From contig OX104128.1 in assembly GCA_944470555.2 (NCBI GenBank), positions 2,790,001-2,854,000 on the forward strand: a stretch of 64,000 nt of DNA, given 5' to 3'. Source of the stretch: Heterobilharzia americana (lineage: Eukaryota > Platyhelminthes > Trematoda > Strigeidida > Schistosomatidae). A program made the position numbers and the translations under genes. The notes under the pieces were generated by a model that saw nothing but the letters and a program-made list of their open reading frames with translations, had not been told where the DNA came from and ran no database searches. Within the stretch, counting starts at the first letter, position 1, and the number at the start of each line of letters is the position of its first letter. Below, piece by piece: positions 47,321 to 56,666 of this stretch.

Positions 47321-47387
47321 ATCAATTTAGGATTTGTCCTGGTGCGAACTTGACAGACGCAAAGACCAATCACTAATTATTCGAACT

Positions 47388-47669
47388 TGTTATATACCCA
47401 CGAATACGAGACCAAGGAAGAACACGATAGCGTAGTCGGATGGAATGGCATATCTGGACGGTTGTGCCAAAATACCGATGCGTTCCAACTAACTGGCTAG
47501 AGAGTGGAATACGAGCAATGCAACGTAACACGACAGCGTGCCAAATGGCGAGGATGCTTGACCGGGTGCCTTCAGCTTAGCGAGTGCAGTTAAACTACCA
47601 AGCTCAGCATCAATGTCGAAAGTCATCAAACCCTAGGCTATTGATTTTGGGGAAGTGTGTGACGCTACA
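47388..47669 (+). repeat. Gypsy 3' LTR next to MRPL12
   Basis: 282 bp from TGTTATATACCC to GCTACA, matching the - strand copy at 3856-4137 in length and sequence. It ends 220 bp before the MRPL12 start codon and has the same transcriptional direction as the gene, so any LTR promoter would point into it. Confidence 0.75.
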
Positions 47670-47889
47670 GCAGTTCACTAATTCCACAACACGAATTTTG
47701 AAATGTTATTTCTGTCATTTAAGTAAAAATTGTGACAACTTCTACCATTTACAAGAAATGCTGTGAGAATAGAGTATCTGATTTATTCATTAAGGTAGTG
47801 AACTAAAGGTAGCCGTAAAAAACACAAAATGTAGCGCGCGAAGGAGTTCAAAGTCATATGTAAAAAAAGAGCGGGACTTCGGTCATAAG

Positions 47890-50800
47890 ATGACCTTCAC
47901 CGCACATATCAAGAACCTCACGAAGCTAGGTAGACCACGTTCGCATTTGGTGTTCCCGAATGTACACCTCAAAAGTTTTCTCAAGCAGTACCGAATGTTG
48001 TAAGGGATTCTGATATAATTTCTCCGTCTTTCACCGGTGACAATGATAAAGAATATCCCAAACACATACATGAACTCGTTGATCGTATTAGTTCGCTTAC
48101 ACTTTTGGAGGTTGCAGACTTATCCGAATTACTTCAGAAAAGATTGAACATAAAGGTGAGTCCTTAGTTGCATCGACCATGCATTTCTATTCGTGATCAC
48201 ATTTTCCGTCCCTGGAATCTTAAGAAATTAAGTTCTTAAGATAATCAGTTTCAGTAATACAGATAGTTGACCTGTGTTAAACCATAAGGAAGCTACCTCT
48301 TTGAAGATCTAGTCTGTCCTTAAGAGTGTTATCTAAAGGGGCTGACACTACTTGCTGAAGTAAGGAGTCCCAGTCATTGACCACACGACGAGAGAGACGC
48401 AGATTCACACTATGTTGGTTCTATCGCAGTTTTTGAATTTTTATTTCTCCCCATGGAGAAAAACCAATTCTTTCGGGAGAGGAAAGATGGAACATCAGCA
48501 CCGAAGTTATTAAGGTTACGGAATGCCAGTATGGGATCCCCCCCTTTTCTTACTGTAAGACGGAATAATTCTCGCCGATCTGGTCGTTCCTCATTGGCAT
48601 ATTCGAAAGGCCTACCTCAAGCTTAGTACCTACCCTTGAACTCACACAAGTACATCATCCTTTTTTAGGTATTGACTCGCTATCTGAATGCAGCATTCCA
48701 AGTGAGGTCTAACATAAGAAGAATAGAGTATTCCAAACACATCCTAATCAAAACTTTTGAAATCTCTGCGGATGGACCATAATACGCGGAAGCCCTTTGA
48801 TTCAACTGAATTGTATTGTGTCAAAGTGACATTTTAGTCTTTCAGTTCAAAGACTGTGAGTAGTGGTGTACCATCAACGGTATACCGAAAACAATTGCTA
48901 TGACCAATTTGCATTATTACAATTTTAACCGAGTTAATTTCCAGGCACCAACACTTGACCAACTTGCCAGTTCATCGAAATCCGCTTGAAGTGTATACCT
49001 ATCAGCATCACTACGTATGACTCAAAACTTATACATCAGCGAAAAACATCAAAAAATTTAGCATTTATGGTAATTCGTTGACATATAGCAAGAAAAGTAG
49101 TGGATCTATGATTGTTCCTTGATGAACTCCACTCATCATAAGTTTCTACCCTAACAGAATCCACTAACTCTCACTCTTTGCATTCCACCGTACAGAAAGT
49201 CTTTAATCCAGGCTTGCAATGCAGCACCGAACCCGAAAGAGAAGAGCTTTCGTAGTAATTTCACATGTGACACTTTATTAAATCCTTTACAGAAATCTAT
49301 AAACACGGCATCTATTGGTAGCTTGCAATCTTGGGATGCAACCCACTTCTCTCGTGATGAGGTTTGTTAGACAGGAGTTTCCAGTACGAAAGCTTTCTGT
49401 GTTGCTAAAATGTATCACTTGATTCAACATGGCTAAGTACCTTATCAGGAATTATTTTTTTCCAAAACCTTGGTAACTATACTAGTTAGACTCACAAGGC
49501 GATAGTTAGCCACCAACTGGCCTTAAAAACTGGGTTGGTTATGGCCTTGCTAGGGAGGCAAGTCTGATGTAGGGACATACTGAAAGGATCAATGACTGGC
49601 TTAGCAACAATATCCTCTAGTGAAGATAGCACTCTGATGTGCAACTCATCGGGACCCGGAGATTTTTCAGGTTTAGATTAATGAGCAACTGTAAGACTGT
49701 TTCCTTTGCTATGAACACTATCCATCGGTGGGGCATTACTGACACCACTGTTGGGCACTTCATCATCATGACCTACAGAGAAGACTTCACTAAAGTAATC
49801 CGATAGATATTCAGCTTTGGGCAAATTAGATTCCACCGGACTATCGGACTTTTTGTCCGTCATTATTAGTCCTAATAAATGCGAACAGTCTTTTAGGCCA
49901 GTTTTGGCAGTCATTCTTGCCTTCTAACGGCAGTGTGAATTCATTTACACTTAAAAATAATGCTTTTGATTGTGAACGCAATTTCATATTTAGTAAATAA
50001 TCATATTGAGGTAACATGCAAGTTTTGACTAACTAGGCAGCCATTAAATTCCTCGAACTAACAAAACGTAGTCTACAGATCTAGTTTTCAAGTATGAAGC
50101 AAATCGGTTAATATAAAATTTGGAAATCAATGATGTGCTTACTATGACATATAAAGGGTAGCAACTTGAAAGTGACTACCTATCAAGCAACCTGAAACAA
50201 CATTGGGGTATTAAAAATTCACAATAATCACATAAAAATTGCTACAACCTAATGCCATTTCACTATTTTCAAATGGTTTTTCGACAGGAGTTTTGTTTCT
50301 GTGAATGTTTTTGGTCAGGACTGGTTAAATCTATTTTTACGCTTTTGGTTGGATTTATTATCTTATAGTGTTATGTTTTAAAGTTTCCTGTAGGATTATC
50401 ACCCAGCTAAGGTTTAAGTAGCCTATTAAGTGAAATTTTAGTCTCTATGGGTGATGGTAAAATGAGTTTTAAGTACCTCTATGTTTGAGTCTACTTCATT
50501 CAAGTATCGGTATTTGATTTCATTGTCAATATATCGTGGTTCTGGCTGCATCACCTCACATCAGAATATCAAGGTACAAGATAACAGAACGGAAAACAAA
50601 TAATGCAGTCATAATTATCACGAAAGAAGTAGAGAAGGCAAACCAAATCCGGTATAATAAGTTGGCTAAAGGTGGTGCATGCTTACGTCTCGCCATACAG
50701 ACAAAATCAACGTAGAACATCACGCGCCAGTAGATCAGTTGTCACATTTCACAGTAGTAGACAGTTGTATAAGAGAATAAAAAATCAGTGCGAATATTCA

Positions 50801-53800
50801 AGCTTTATAAGACACCAAAGAGTGAATACATCTCCACTGTGACCTATTTTCAGCCATGTCGCCCAGAATTTTCAACTTCAGATTCCTATCGTCTCGGCGA
50901 CCCCAGCCAGACAGTCTACGCGGCTCACCAATAGTCATGGACTGGTGCCAGGTCTTGGTCTGGCTACCCTGAACCCTCTTCCGACTTCCCCTAGCATGTC
51001 ACATCGAGGTAGGCGGTAGCCAGGCATACGCAACCTATGTACAAGCCATTTCAGTCGACTAAGGTTCGCGACCCTGTCTTGCCTAGTACTCTTTGCCTGG
51101 CCTCAACTTTGCTTACACGGTGATTCCACCATACATGAACAATACTACGAAGACACCTGCGGTCAAAAAATTGTAACCGCTTCATGTCTTCTACTTTTAA
51201 CGACCATGTCAGCCAACGTCTGTACCATCTAAATCGGTTGGGAAAAATTTCATTTAGATTCTCCAGCCACTGATTTTCCGTTGTCTTATGGACCCTAACT
51301 AGGAAGTGTACATTTCCCTATATAACTCAAACCAATAGTCAGATTATGACTGATGTCATATTCTAATCTGGTCACCTAACTTTTTCCTCCCCTAAACCTA
51401 TTTCAGCTAACAGTGCACGACGAGGAAGACGTTGACTGGGGATACGTAAGAGACATCCCAGCCGCCTCATCAACTGACTTTTCTCTTCTATCTAAAACTG
51501 CACACCTGACTTCCGCAATACTGATAAGCTGGCACTACGACATGTGTCTCTTAATAGTCAATCAGACATCCAGACAGCGCCATAAATGGCGTAATTTGGC
51601 GAAAGCCAAGCCAGCCATTTGTATTCGTGCTGAGATTTCGTCGCTTTCTGACCCCATCAGGGTTGATCCGACCTTCCAAATACATGATCCGATTTCCCTC
51701 ACCACTTGACGTAGACAACTCATCTGACACATCATAGGGCTTTAGGGTGTGCATAGGTTTTCAAATATGGTCTTCAATGGATTTATGCACTTTCTCCCCT
51801 TTCAGTGCAAGGTCATAAGGCCTCTCAGTCAACAGAGTGAACTGCTGCCTCCGAGGAAAAAATAAAACCAGAGTTCCAAAATGAGATGGAAAGTGATCTG
51901 GTCGATACACTCGTGGTCATTTCTGATACTTACCTGGTTAAGTATGATTTGTTGTACCTGACTCCACCTAGTGGTCGAATGACACTGAATATAAAAGTGG
52001 AACATAAGCGCTGTGGTAGGGTGTAGTTTCATATCAGATTGTTTATTTGGTAAAGCACACAGTGAAACTATTATTTATTGGATGACGTCTCACTCAGAGT
52101 TTACTGCTCATTATCATATCGAAGTGACTAACTATAAGTGACCAAAAGCCTAGGATTTTGCGCACTACTGGTCAGGGTAATTCCTCTAGTTATGACGAGA
52201 GGTTTTCCCCCTTTCTTGAAAACTGGGACAATCAGCGGTCGAGTCCAGTCAGAGGTAATCTTATCTGATTTCTGTACATCTAGCCGTCTTTGTCAGTCTA
52301 ACCAGTATTCGTATCCCGCCATTCTCAAGTACCTGTTTTTCAAGCACATGGGACCTTTATGCCCTTCATTTCAGGTTACTTTCAGCCTTTCAGAAGTATT
52401 CAAGATTTGGAAGTTATGCGTGATAAGTAAGTGATAAACTATACTCAAACCTTGAATACTGAAAGCGATAGATTTCCATCGTTTCTAGTTGTTACTTCTC
52501 AGTAGAAAAACAATATGGAAAAAGCGGATAATTGAGTTGTATAAAGTACTAAGTAACCGAACACAGTAACATGCCACCAGGTAGCTAGCTAGTTTAGGCT
52601 GCCTCATATACATACTACAAAAGAGCAATGCAAATTTAGTAAGTTTGTTTATACGATGTAAAAAAAGTAGTATTCCTATTTTATGCCTTAAAGGTCTTTT
52701 TGCTGTGGCAGTTATCAAGCAATCAGTTGTGTGAAGTTCCGAAAATATAAGGTAAGAACTAAAGCTGTTCCAGTGGAGGCTTAACATAAAGTTAACGGGA
52801 AAATGTACTGAGCAGAAGTTATCTCAGAAGCATTATATTGTTTTCTAAACTGAAAGCATCTATTTTTTTGAGATTTCTCATCTATCAGAGTCTCATTCTT
52901 ATTAAACTGAACATTCTCAGTAATAAACTAGAGGTTTTTATAAACGTATGATCCTAATGTTTTGCGATCTTCCGAAGAAAAAGATTGGAAATATAAAATT
53001 TACATTTTTAAACACCATTTTCAAGTGATTTCTGTAAAGGTTTATGATAGACTATAATATTCTCTCTACTTTTCAATGTAAATTGCTCAAACCAAATCGA
53101 TTATAATTCAATCTGAAGGTTTGTGGAGATCTTATTGACTTCAAGTTGGCATTCATCACGGACTGACATCAGTTGGAGAACCATTAAAAACTCGGGACCA
53201 TTTGGATGGTTGTCTCGTCCTAGTATAGGACTTTCCGCAGTGTTCACCCATGACCCTACCAGGGGTCGAAACTAGGACCCAAGCACGTTACCATTGAATC
53301 AGCGCATCGGGATCCGACGGTCCTCACTTTTTCCTACTTTCGTTAGTTCGCGAGATAGTGCTACATCAATTGATGCCATCGTTGAATACCTGTTCTTACG
53401 TCTGACTTGGTTCGCCCCAACTGGTCATGACATTTTACTAGAATTTCTACAAATCTCATCTCGAAGCAGGTTACAATCATATAGACCGAGTCAACGTAGG
53501 ACTTTGCACACAAGTGAATCGGTCCAAGTGGCCACACTTCACGGTAACATGCAAGGAAAAAGGGGATAGAAAAAGATTAATGTCAAAGCAAACAAAAGTG
53601 TTGGGGGGGGATGAAATTCCGAAACCAAGGTTGGTGAAAATGTGCGAACTTGAGAAGACATCGAAGAGCGAATAAATATGCACCATTGTACTCAATTTCT
53701 AGCCGTGTCAACAAGAATCACCACCCCCATTGATTCCTATCACTTTGTAGACCCCAACTAGACAGTCTATACGGCTCAGACCAACAGTCAGAGACTTTAT

Positions 53801-56585
53801 GGACTGGTGCTACGTTTTAGTCTGGCCACCCTGAGCCCTCTTCTAACTCAATCCTACTTCAGTTAGCATTGCACGTCGAGGTAGACGTTTAATCGGCATG
53901 CGCAACACATTTCCAAGCCACCTCTTACTGGTACCATTTTCCTAACTTCTACGTTGCTCACACGTTCATTCCACTACACATGAGCAATACTACAAAGACG
54001 TGATGAAAAACCTACAAGTTTTTTATGTCCATCTTCAACAGCCATGTCTTACAGTTGAACACTCGTCAAGCGGATGTTTTAAGATCCAGCACATTGACCA
54101 GGTGAGGTCAGGTTGATAACCACACTCATGTCCTCTATGTGTGTCTCAGAAACACTGCGTTCAACCATGATTCGAGACTAGAGTTCTGACAAAAGATTTG
54201 GCATTAGGTCCGAAATTTAAAGGATATGGCGTGGAACTGACACCCGGGGCTTTAGGAATGGTGTTCCATTGGTTTGGATCGTTGGCAATGGTCTCATATT
54301 GAGAAATTTGTAGTAGTAATTAGGAAATGAAATCAAGAGAGGAAAAAGAGGTTGGTCATTTAAGTCTTGTGTACTATTAGATGGTTGACACTTTCCGGCC
54401 GCTCACACCGTGGGAGACTAGCTCTCCTTGAGCTGGCTGTAACGGATGGGTTAGTGCGTGACCGCAGAACCCAAGGAATATCGGTTTGAGGCCGGTGACA
54501 CATGACCTTAGAAGTTTTGAGGTTTTAACTTGCTTTTCATTAATCCGACTACGAACCCGTATTGCCGGCACCGGTATGCTGCAAAGTATAGAGGAGTGCT
54601 GTTTTCAGGGCCGGTCTTTTCTATTTCCCATCTCCATAGGAAAGCCAGCATCAACTGAGCAATACTGGCCATTCCCAGGAAACACCCTACTGCTGTCATA
54701 CCTCACCCAGCCAGCGGTACAACTTCGTCCTTGGACCTCCATCATAGAGTAGCAATTTATGCTATAATGGTAGCTGATTTTTGTCTTAGGACTACTCAAC
54801 ATACCTCTCTTGCATAGTAGGACCTCGAGGGACCAAGCGTTCCAACAGCACAGTTCGTTAGTTCATAGTGATATGCAGGCCCAACCACCACATCAAGGTA
54901 GCAGCCATCAGTCGATCCTATTCAAAATGGTTCAATTATCTGCTTTGGTGAATCACTGCCTTGTTTTCAATAGTTACGTACTGACTGTCATGCGATTGTT
55001 CCTAAAACAAATAGTTGTCCAGTTGACTAATAACTAGCACCGGGTCATAGAAACCGCTTGTCTACTTTTGTATATTGGTTAGAGCACTTGTCGTTATATA
55101 TTGCACCACTTTTATTTCAAATAACTATGGTTACATATAACTGATTATTGGTAACTTAGGACTCAAATAGTCAAGATAACTCTTGTCGGTTATCCACAGC
55201 GCTAAAATTTATCATGCACTCACTAAAAGCAAGCTGTTTCGTCTGCTTAGGAATTTATACTGTGAATAATACGTTGCTCTGTGTCGAAATGATAGAAAAG
55301 ATTTGTAGCTCAGGGTGTGGATGGTGGTTTGATTTTTTCTAAGCTTTAATATTTTGTCATGAACTTTTCATCACCAGGCTTGGTGACATCTTCAGGACTA
55401 ACTTCATAAAGAAGTCTTCTTCTACGTGTATCACCTGACTTTTAACCGTGTAGTCAATTTACAGCTCAGTCCATGTGTTGATGTTCCACCGAGTGTTGCT
55501 CAATAAAAAAGAAGATTTAGTTCAATGGCATTTACACTTGTCAGAGGTTTCATGCAACCAATTGTAAAGCATCTAAGAAAAGTTGCTTGTATAACCATGT
55601 TACCGAGAGTTATATCATTTTTTTTTGATAGAGTTGTTGAAGTTAAACTAATTAGATGGCTACTAATGGTACATGTGATATCTACTCTTGAAAAATTGTG
55701 TACATCTTAGCAGGCAGGATCTAGCCTTGTTTATTCGATACAAAATAACGAAAAACATTCTTTTTATCTGAAGTACACATAGACGAACATGTAATTTATT
55801 TGAATTTTTCTCCCATTTAAATCAAGGGCACCGGAAATATGATGTCTATGATGGTTCAAGCACCTACAAATCAGCCATCAGAAGAATCCGAAGAACAACC
55901 GGTATCTACCAAAATGTCATTCTCAGTAAAACTTGTAAAATTTGATGCTGCAAAAAAAATTCAACTTATCAAAGAAATTAAACAGATCGCTCCTGAAATG
56001 AATCTCGTGCAAGCTAAGAAGTTTGTAGAAGTAAGTTGCAATAAATGTGAATATGAGGAATGGATATATACACCTATATAGCTGTAGTTTTTAATAGTAG
56101 CATTTTATCTGTTAATATTTTCTGTGCATGATGGGACAGATGGGACACATCTGAACAATATATCGGCTAATCCGGTTGTGAAACTAAGTAGCTCTTAATA
56201 CCGCGAATGAGTAGTTTTGTAGTTAATTTCAATAACCACTGAAAAATTATGAGCATTGGATTGTTGCCGAATTCTATCGTTAAATTAGTTATCCAATAGT
56301 GTCGACTAAAGAACTCGAAACTTCGTTAGCACCTATACGTTTAGCATAAGATTACATTACACTTGATAAAGGTAATCACCTTGACTCACTTATTAACGTA
56401 AAGCTATTACGTCACTACAGAGTTAGGTGTAATCATTCCAGATTTTTAGTCACTTATGAACTGGTAAATTATATCTTCTTTTCCAGAGTGCACCTGCAAA
56501 TGTGAAGACGGATGTACCGAAGGATGAGGCTGAACGAATAAAAAAAGTATTAGAGGAAGCAGGAGCATCTATTGAAATTGAATAG
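47890..56585 (+). CDS. MRPL12: Mitochondrial ribosomal protein L12 (bL12m), four exons
   Basis: Exons: 47890-47929, 47986 or 47989 to 48155, 55827-56030 and 56487-56585 (stop TAG); all introns are GT-AG and the joins keep frame. The protein is about 169-170 residues. It has a basic N-terminus [13 protein letters not shown] suited to mitochondrial import, then the dimerisation helix region [20 protein letters not shown] followed by [15 protein letters not shown] (exon 2), a Met/Glu-rich hinge (exon 3), and the L7/L12 C-terminal domain: [30 protein letters not shown] across the exon 3/4 join, then [20 protein letters not shown] ending ASIEIE. Bacterial and mitochondrial L12 form the ribosomal stalk that recruits translation factors; animal MRPL12 is also reported to bind mitochondrial RNA polymerase. 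ATG 47890 is the first after an in-frame TAA at 47791. The nearest other candidate, a cytosolic P-stalk protein, lacks this C-terminal domain. Confidence 0.9.
47930..47988 (+). other. MRPL12: MRPL12 intron 1: micro-intron with NAGNAG acceptor
   Basis: Read without splicing, the first ATG frame hits a stop after about 37 codons, and the frame of the conserved dimerisation region has a TAG at 47931-47933. Removing GTAGAC...TTTCTCAAG (47930-47985, 56 nt) or ...CAAGCAG (59 nt) joins the two frames. The acceptor is AAGCAG, so both sites are in frame and differ by one codon (Ala). Very short introns near the 5' end are known in schistosome genes. Confidence 0.7.
48240..49930 (-). pseudogene. CR1-like RT relic in MRPL12 intron
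   Basis: From 49914 down, the - strand gives a linker ([20 protein letters not shown]), then in other frames [20 protein letters not shown] (RT palm), [34 protein letters not shown] and finally [19 protein letters not shown] near 48380. It is the same subgroup as the + strand element at 8281-10177 (compare SRVINAWNRLPEEAV). Stops are frequent. The catalytic loop is not legible. Confidence 0.65.
50580..52450 (-). pseudogene. RTE-clade RT relic with 3' end, in MRPL12 intron
   Basis: From about 52250 down the - strand reads [26 protein letters not shown], then [20 protein letters not shown] (51829-52032), [22 protein letters not shown] (51560-51700 region), and lower down SRLKWL-like and LPR-like pieces of the C-terminal domain. 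The 3' segment from 51170 to 50580 recurs at 53480-54060, 57800-58280, 60050-60670 and 60680-61190. This matches the schistosome RTE type with a QMARLAFANLRHLW-like thumb (SR3/Perere-3 kind); the family name is from memory of motifs. Confidence 0.7.
53140..53310 (-). mobile_element. Sm-alpha-like SINE with tRNA-type promoter and hammerhead relic
   Basis: On the - strand: A-box-like GCGCTGATTCAATGGTAACG (complement of 53286-53305), B-box-like AGTTTCGACCCCT (complement of 53261-53274), hammerhead block (53191-53243), then the conserved CCAACTGATGTCAGTCCG tail to 53140. Clearer than the copy at 3012-3190, and in the same orientation. Confidence 0.75.
53191..53243 (-). ncRNA. Hammerhead-like fold in SINE, core mutated
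   Basis: Stem II is a perfect hairpin on the - strand: GTCCTA-TAC-TAGGAC (53217-53231). Stem III is ACCAT-CCAA-ATGGT (53197-53210), followed by a GTC triplet shared with the end of the stem. The core is altered: CTGCGGA in place of CTGATGA and CGAGAC in place of CGAAAC. The scaffold therefore survives while catalysis is probably lost. Confidence 0.55.
53480..54060 (-). mobile_element. RTE 3' end, 5'-truncated
   Basis: Aligns with the 3' part of the element at 50580-51300: the + strand shows the shared blocks AGTCAGAGACTTTATGGACT, TAGTCTGGCCACCCTGAGCC and GCATTGCACGTCGAGGTAGA, which on the - strand encode the C-terminal domain of the RTE RT (GQTKTWHQ-like and LPRRAM-like segments in intact relatives). 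The poly-G run at 53608-53615 lies in its 3' UTR. Confidence 0.6.
54430..54500 (+). repeat. Possible tRNA-like (SINE head) sequence
   Basis: An A-box-like GGGTTAGTGCGTGACC followed about 30 bases later by a B-box-like GGTTTGAGGCC resembles the promoter of a tRNA-derived SINE. No acceptor-stem pairing was confirmed, and no second copy is present in the window. Confidence 0.3.
55355..55400 (-). ncRNA. Hammerhead-like motif, possibly of a Penelope-like element
   Basis: On the - strand: GTC, CTGAAGA (fits the core consensus CTGANGA, 55389-55395), stem II TCACCA-AGCC-TGGTGA (55371-55386, six perfect pairs), then GAAA (read within 55365-55369) and a short GTTCATGAC that can form a minimal stem III. 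Minimal stem-III hammerheads are known in Penelope-like retroelements. No Penelope RT was seen nearby, so only this remnant can be claimed. Confidence 0.45.
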
Positions 56586-56666
56586 ATAGTTTATATACAT
56601 ACTAAATATATTGAATATGATAGTCACAAGGACTTTTTTTTGTAAATCATCAAATTTTAGATGGCT

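Larger units (their letters stand above)
46134..47669 (+). mobile_element. Gypsy/Ty3 element, internally deleted, with 3' LTR
   Basis: The + strand carries a gag zinc knuckle (46134-46319), protease (46301-46537) and the first half of RT (46562 to about 47320), then jumps at about 47321 straight to the 65 bp that precede the LTR in this family. The rest of RT, RNase H and integrase are missing. The 3' LTR is at 47388-47669 and no 5' LTR was found. Boudicca and Saci-2/3 are schistosome Gypsy elements of this kind; I do not assign a name. Confidence 0.8.
48156..55826 (+). other. MRPL12: MRPL12 intron 2, 7.7 kb, filled with antisense retroelement relics
   Basis: Starts GTGAGT and ends TCAAG. 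It holds a CR1-like relic (48240-49930), an RTE relic (50580-52450), a SINE (53140-53310), an RTE 3' end (53480-54060), a possible tRNA-like stretch (about 54430-54500) and a hammerhead-like fold (55355-55400). All but the tRNA-like stretch read on the - strand. Bases 52450-53130, 54060-54400 and 54750-55300 hold nothing recognisable. Confidence 0.85.

Noticed and set aside
55839..56081. 80-codon ORF taken as a complete small gene
   Set aside because: It is exon 3 of MRPL12 with read-through into the intron after the GTAAGT donor at 56031.
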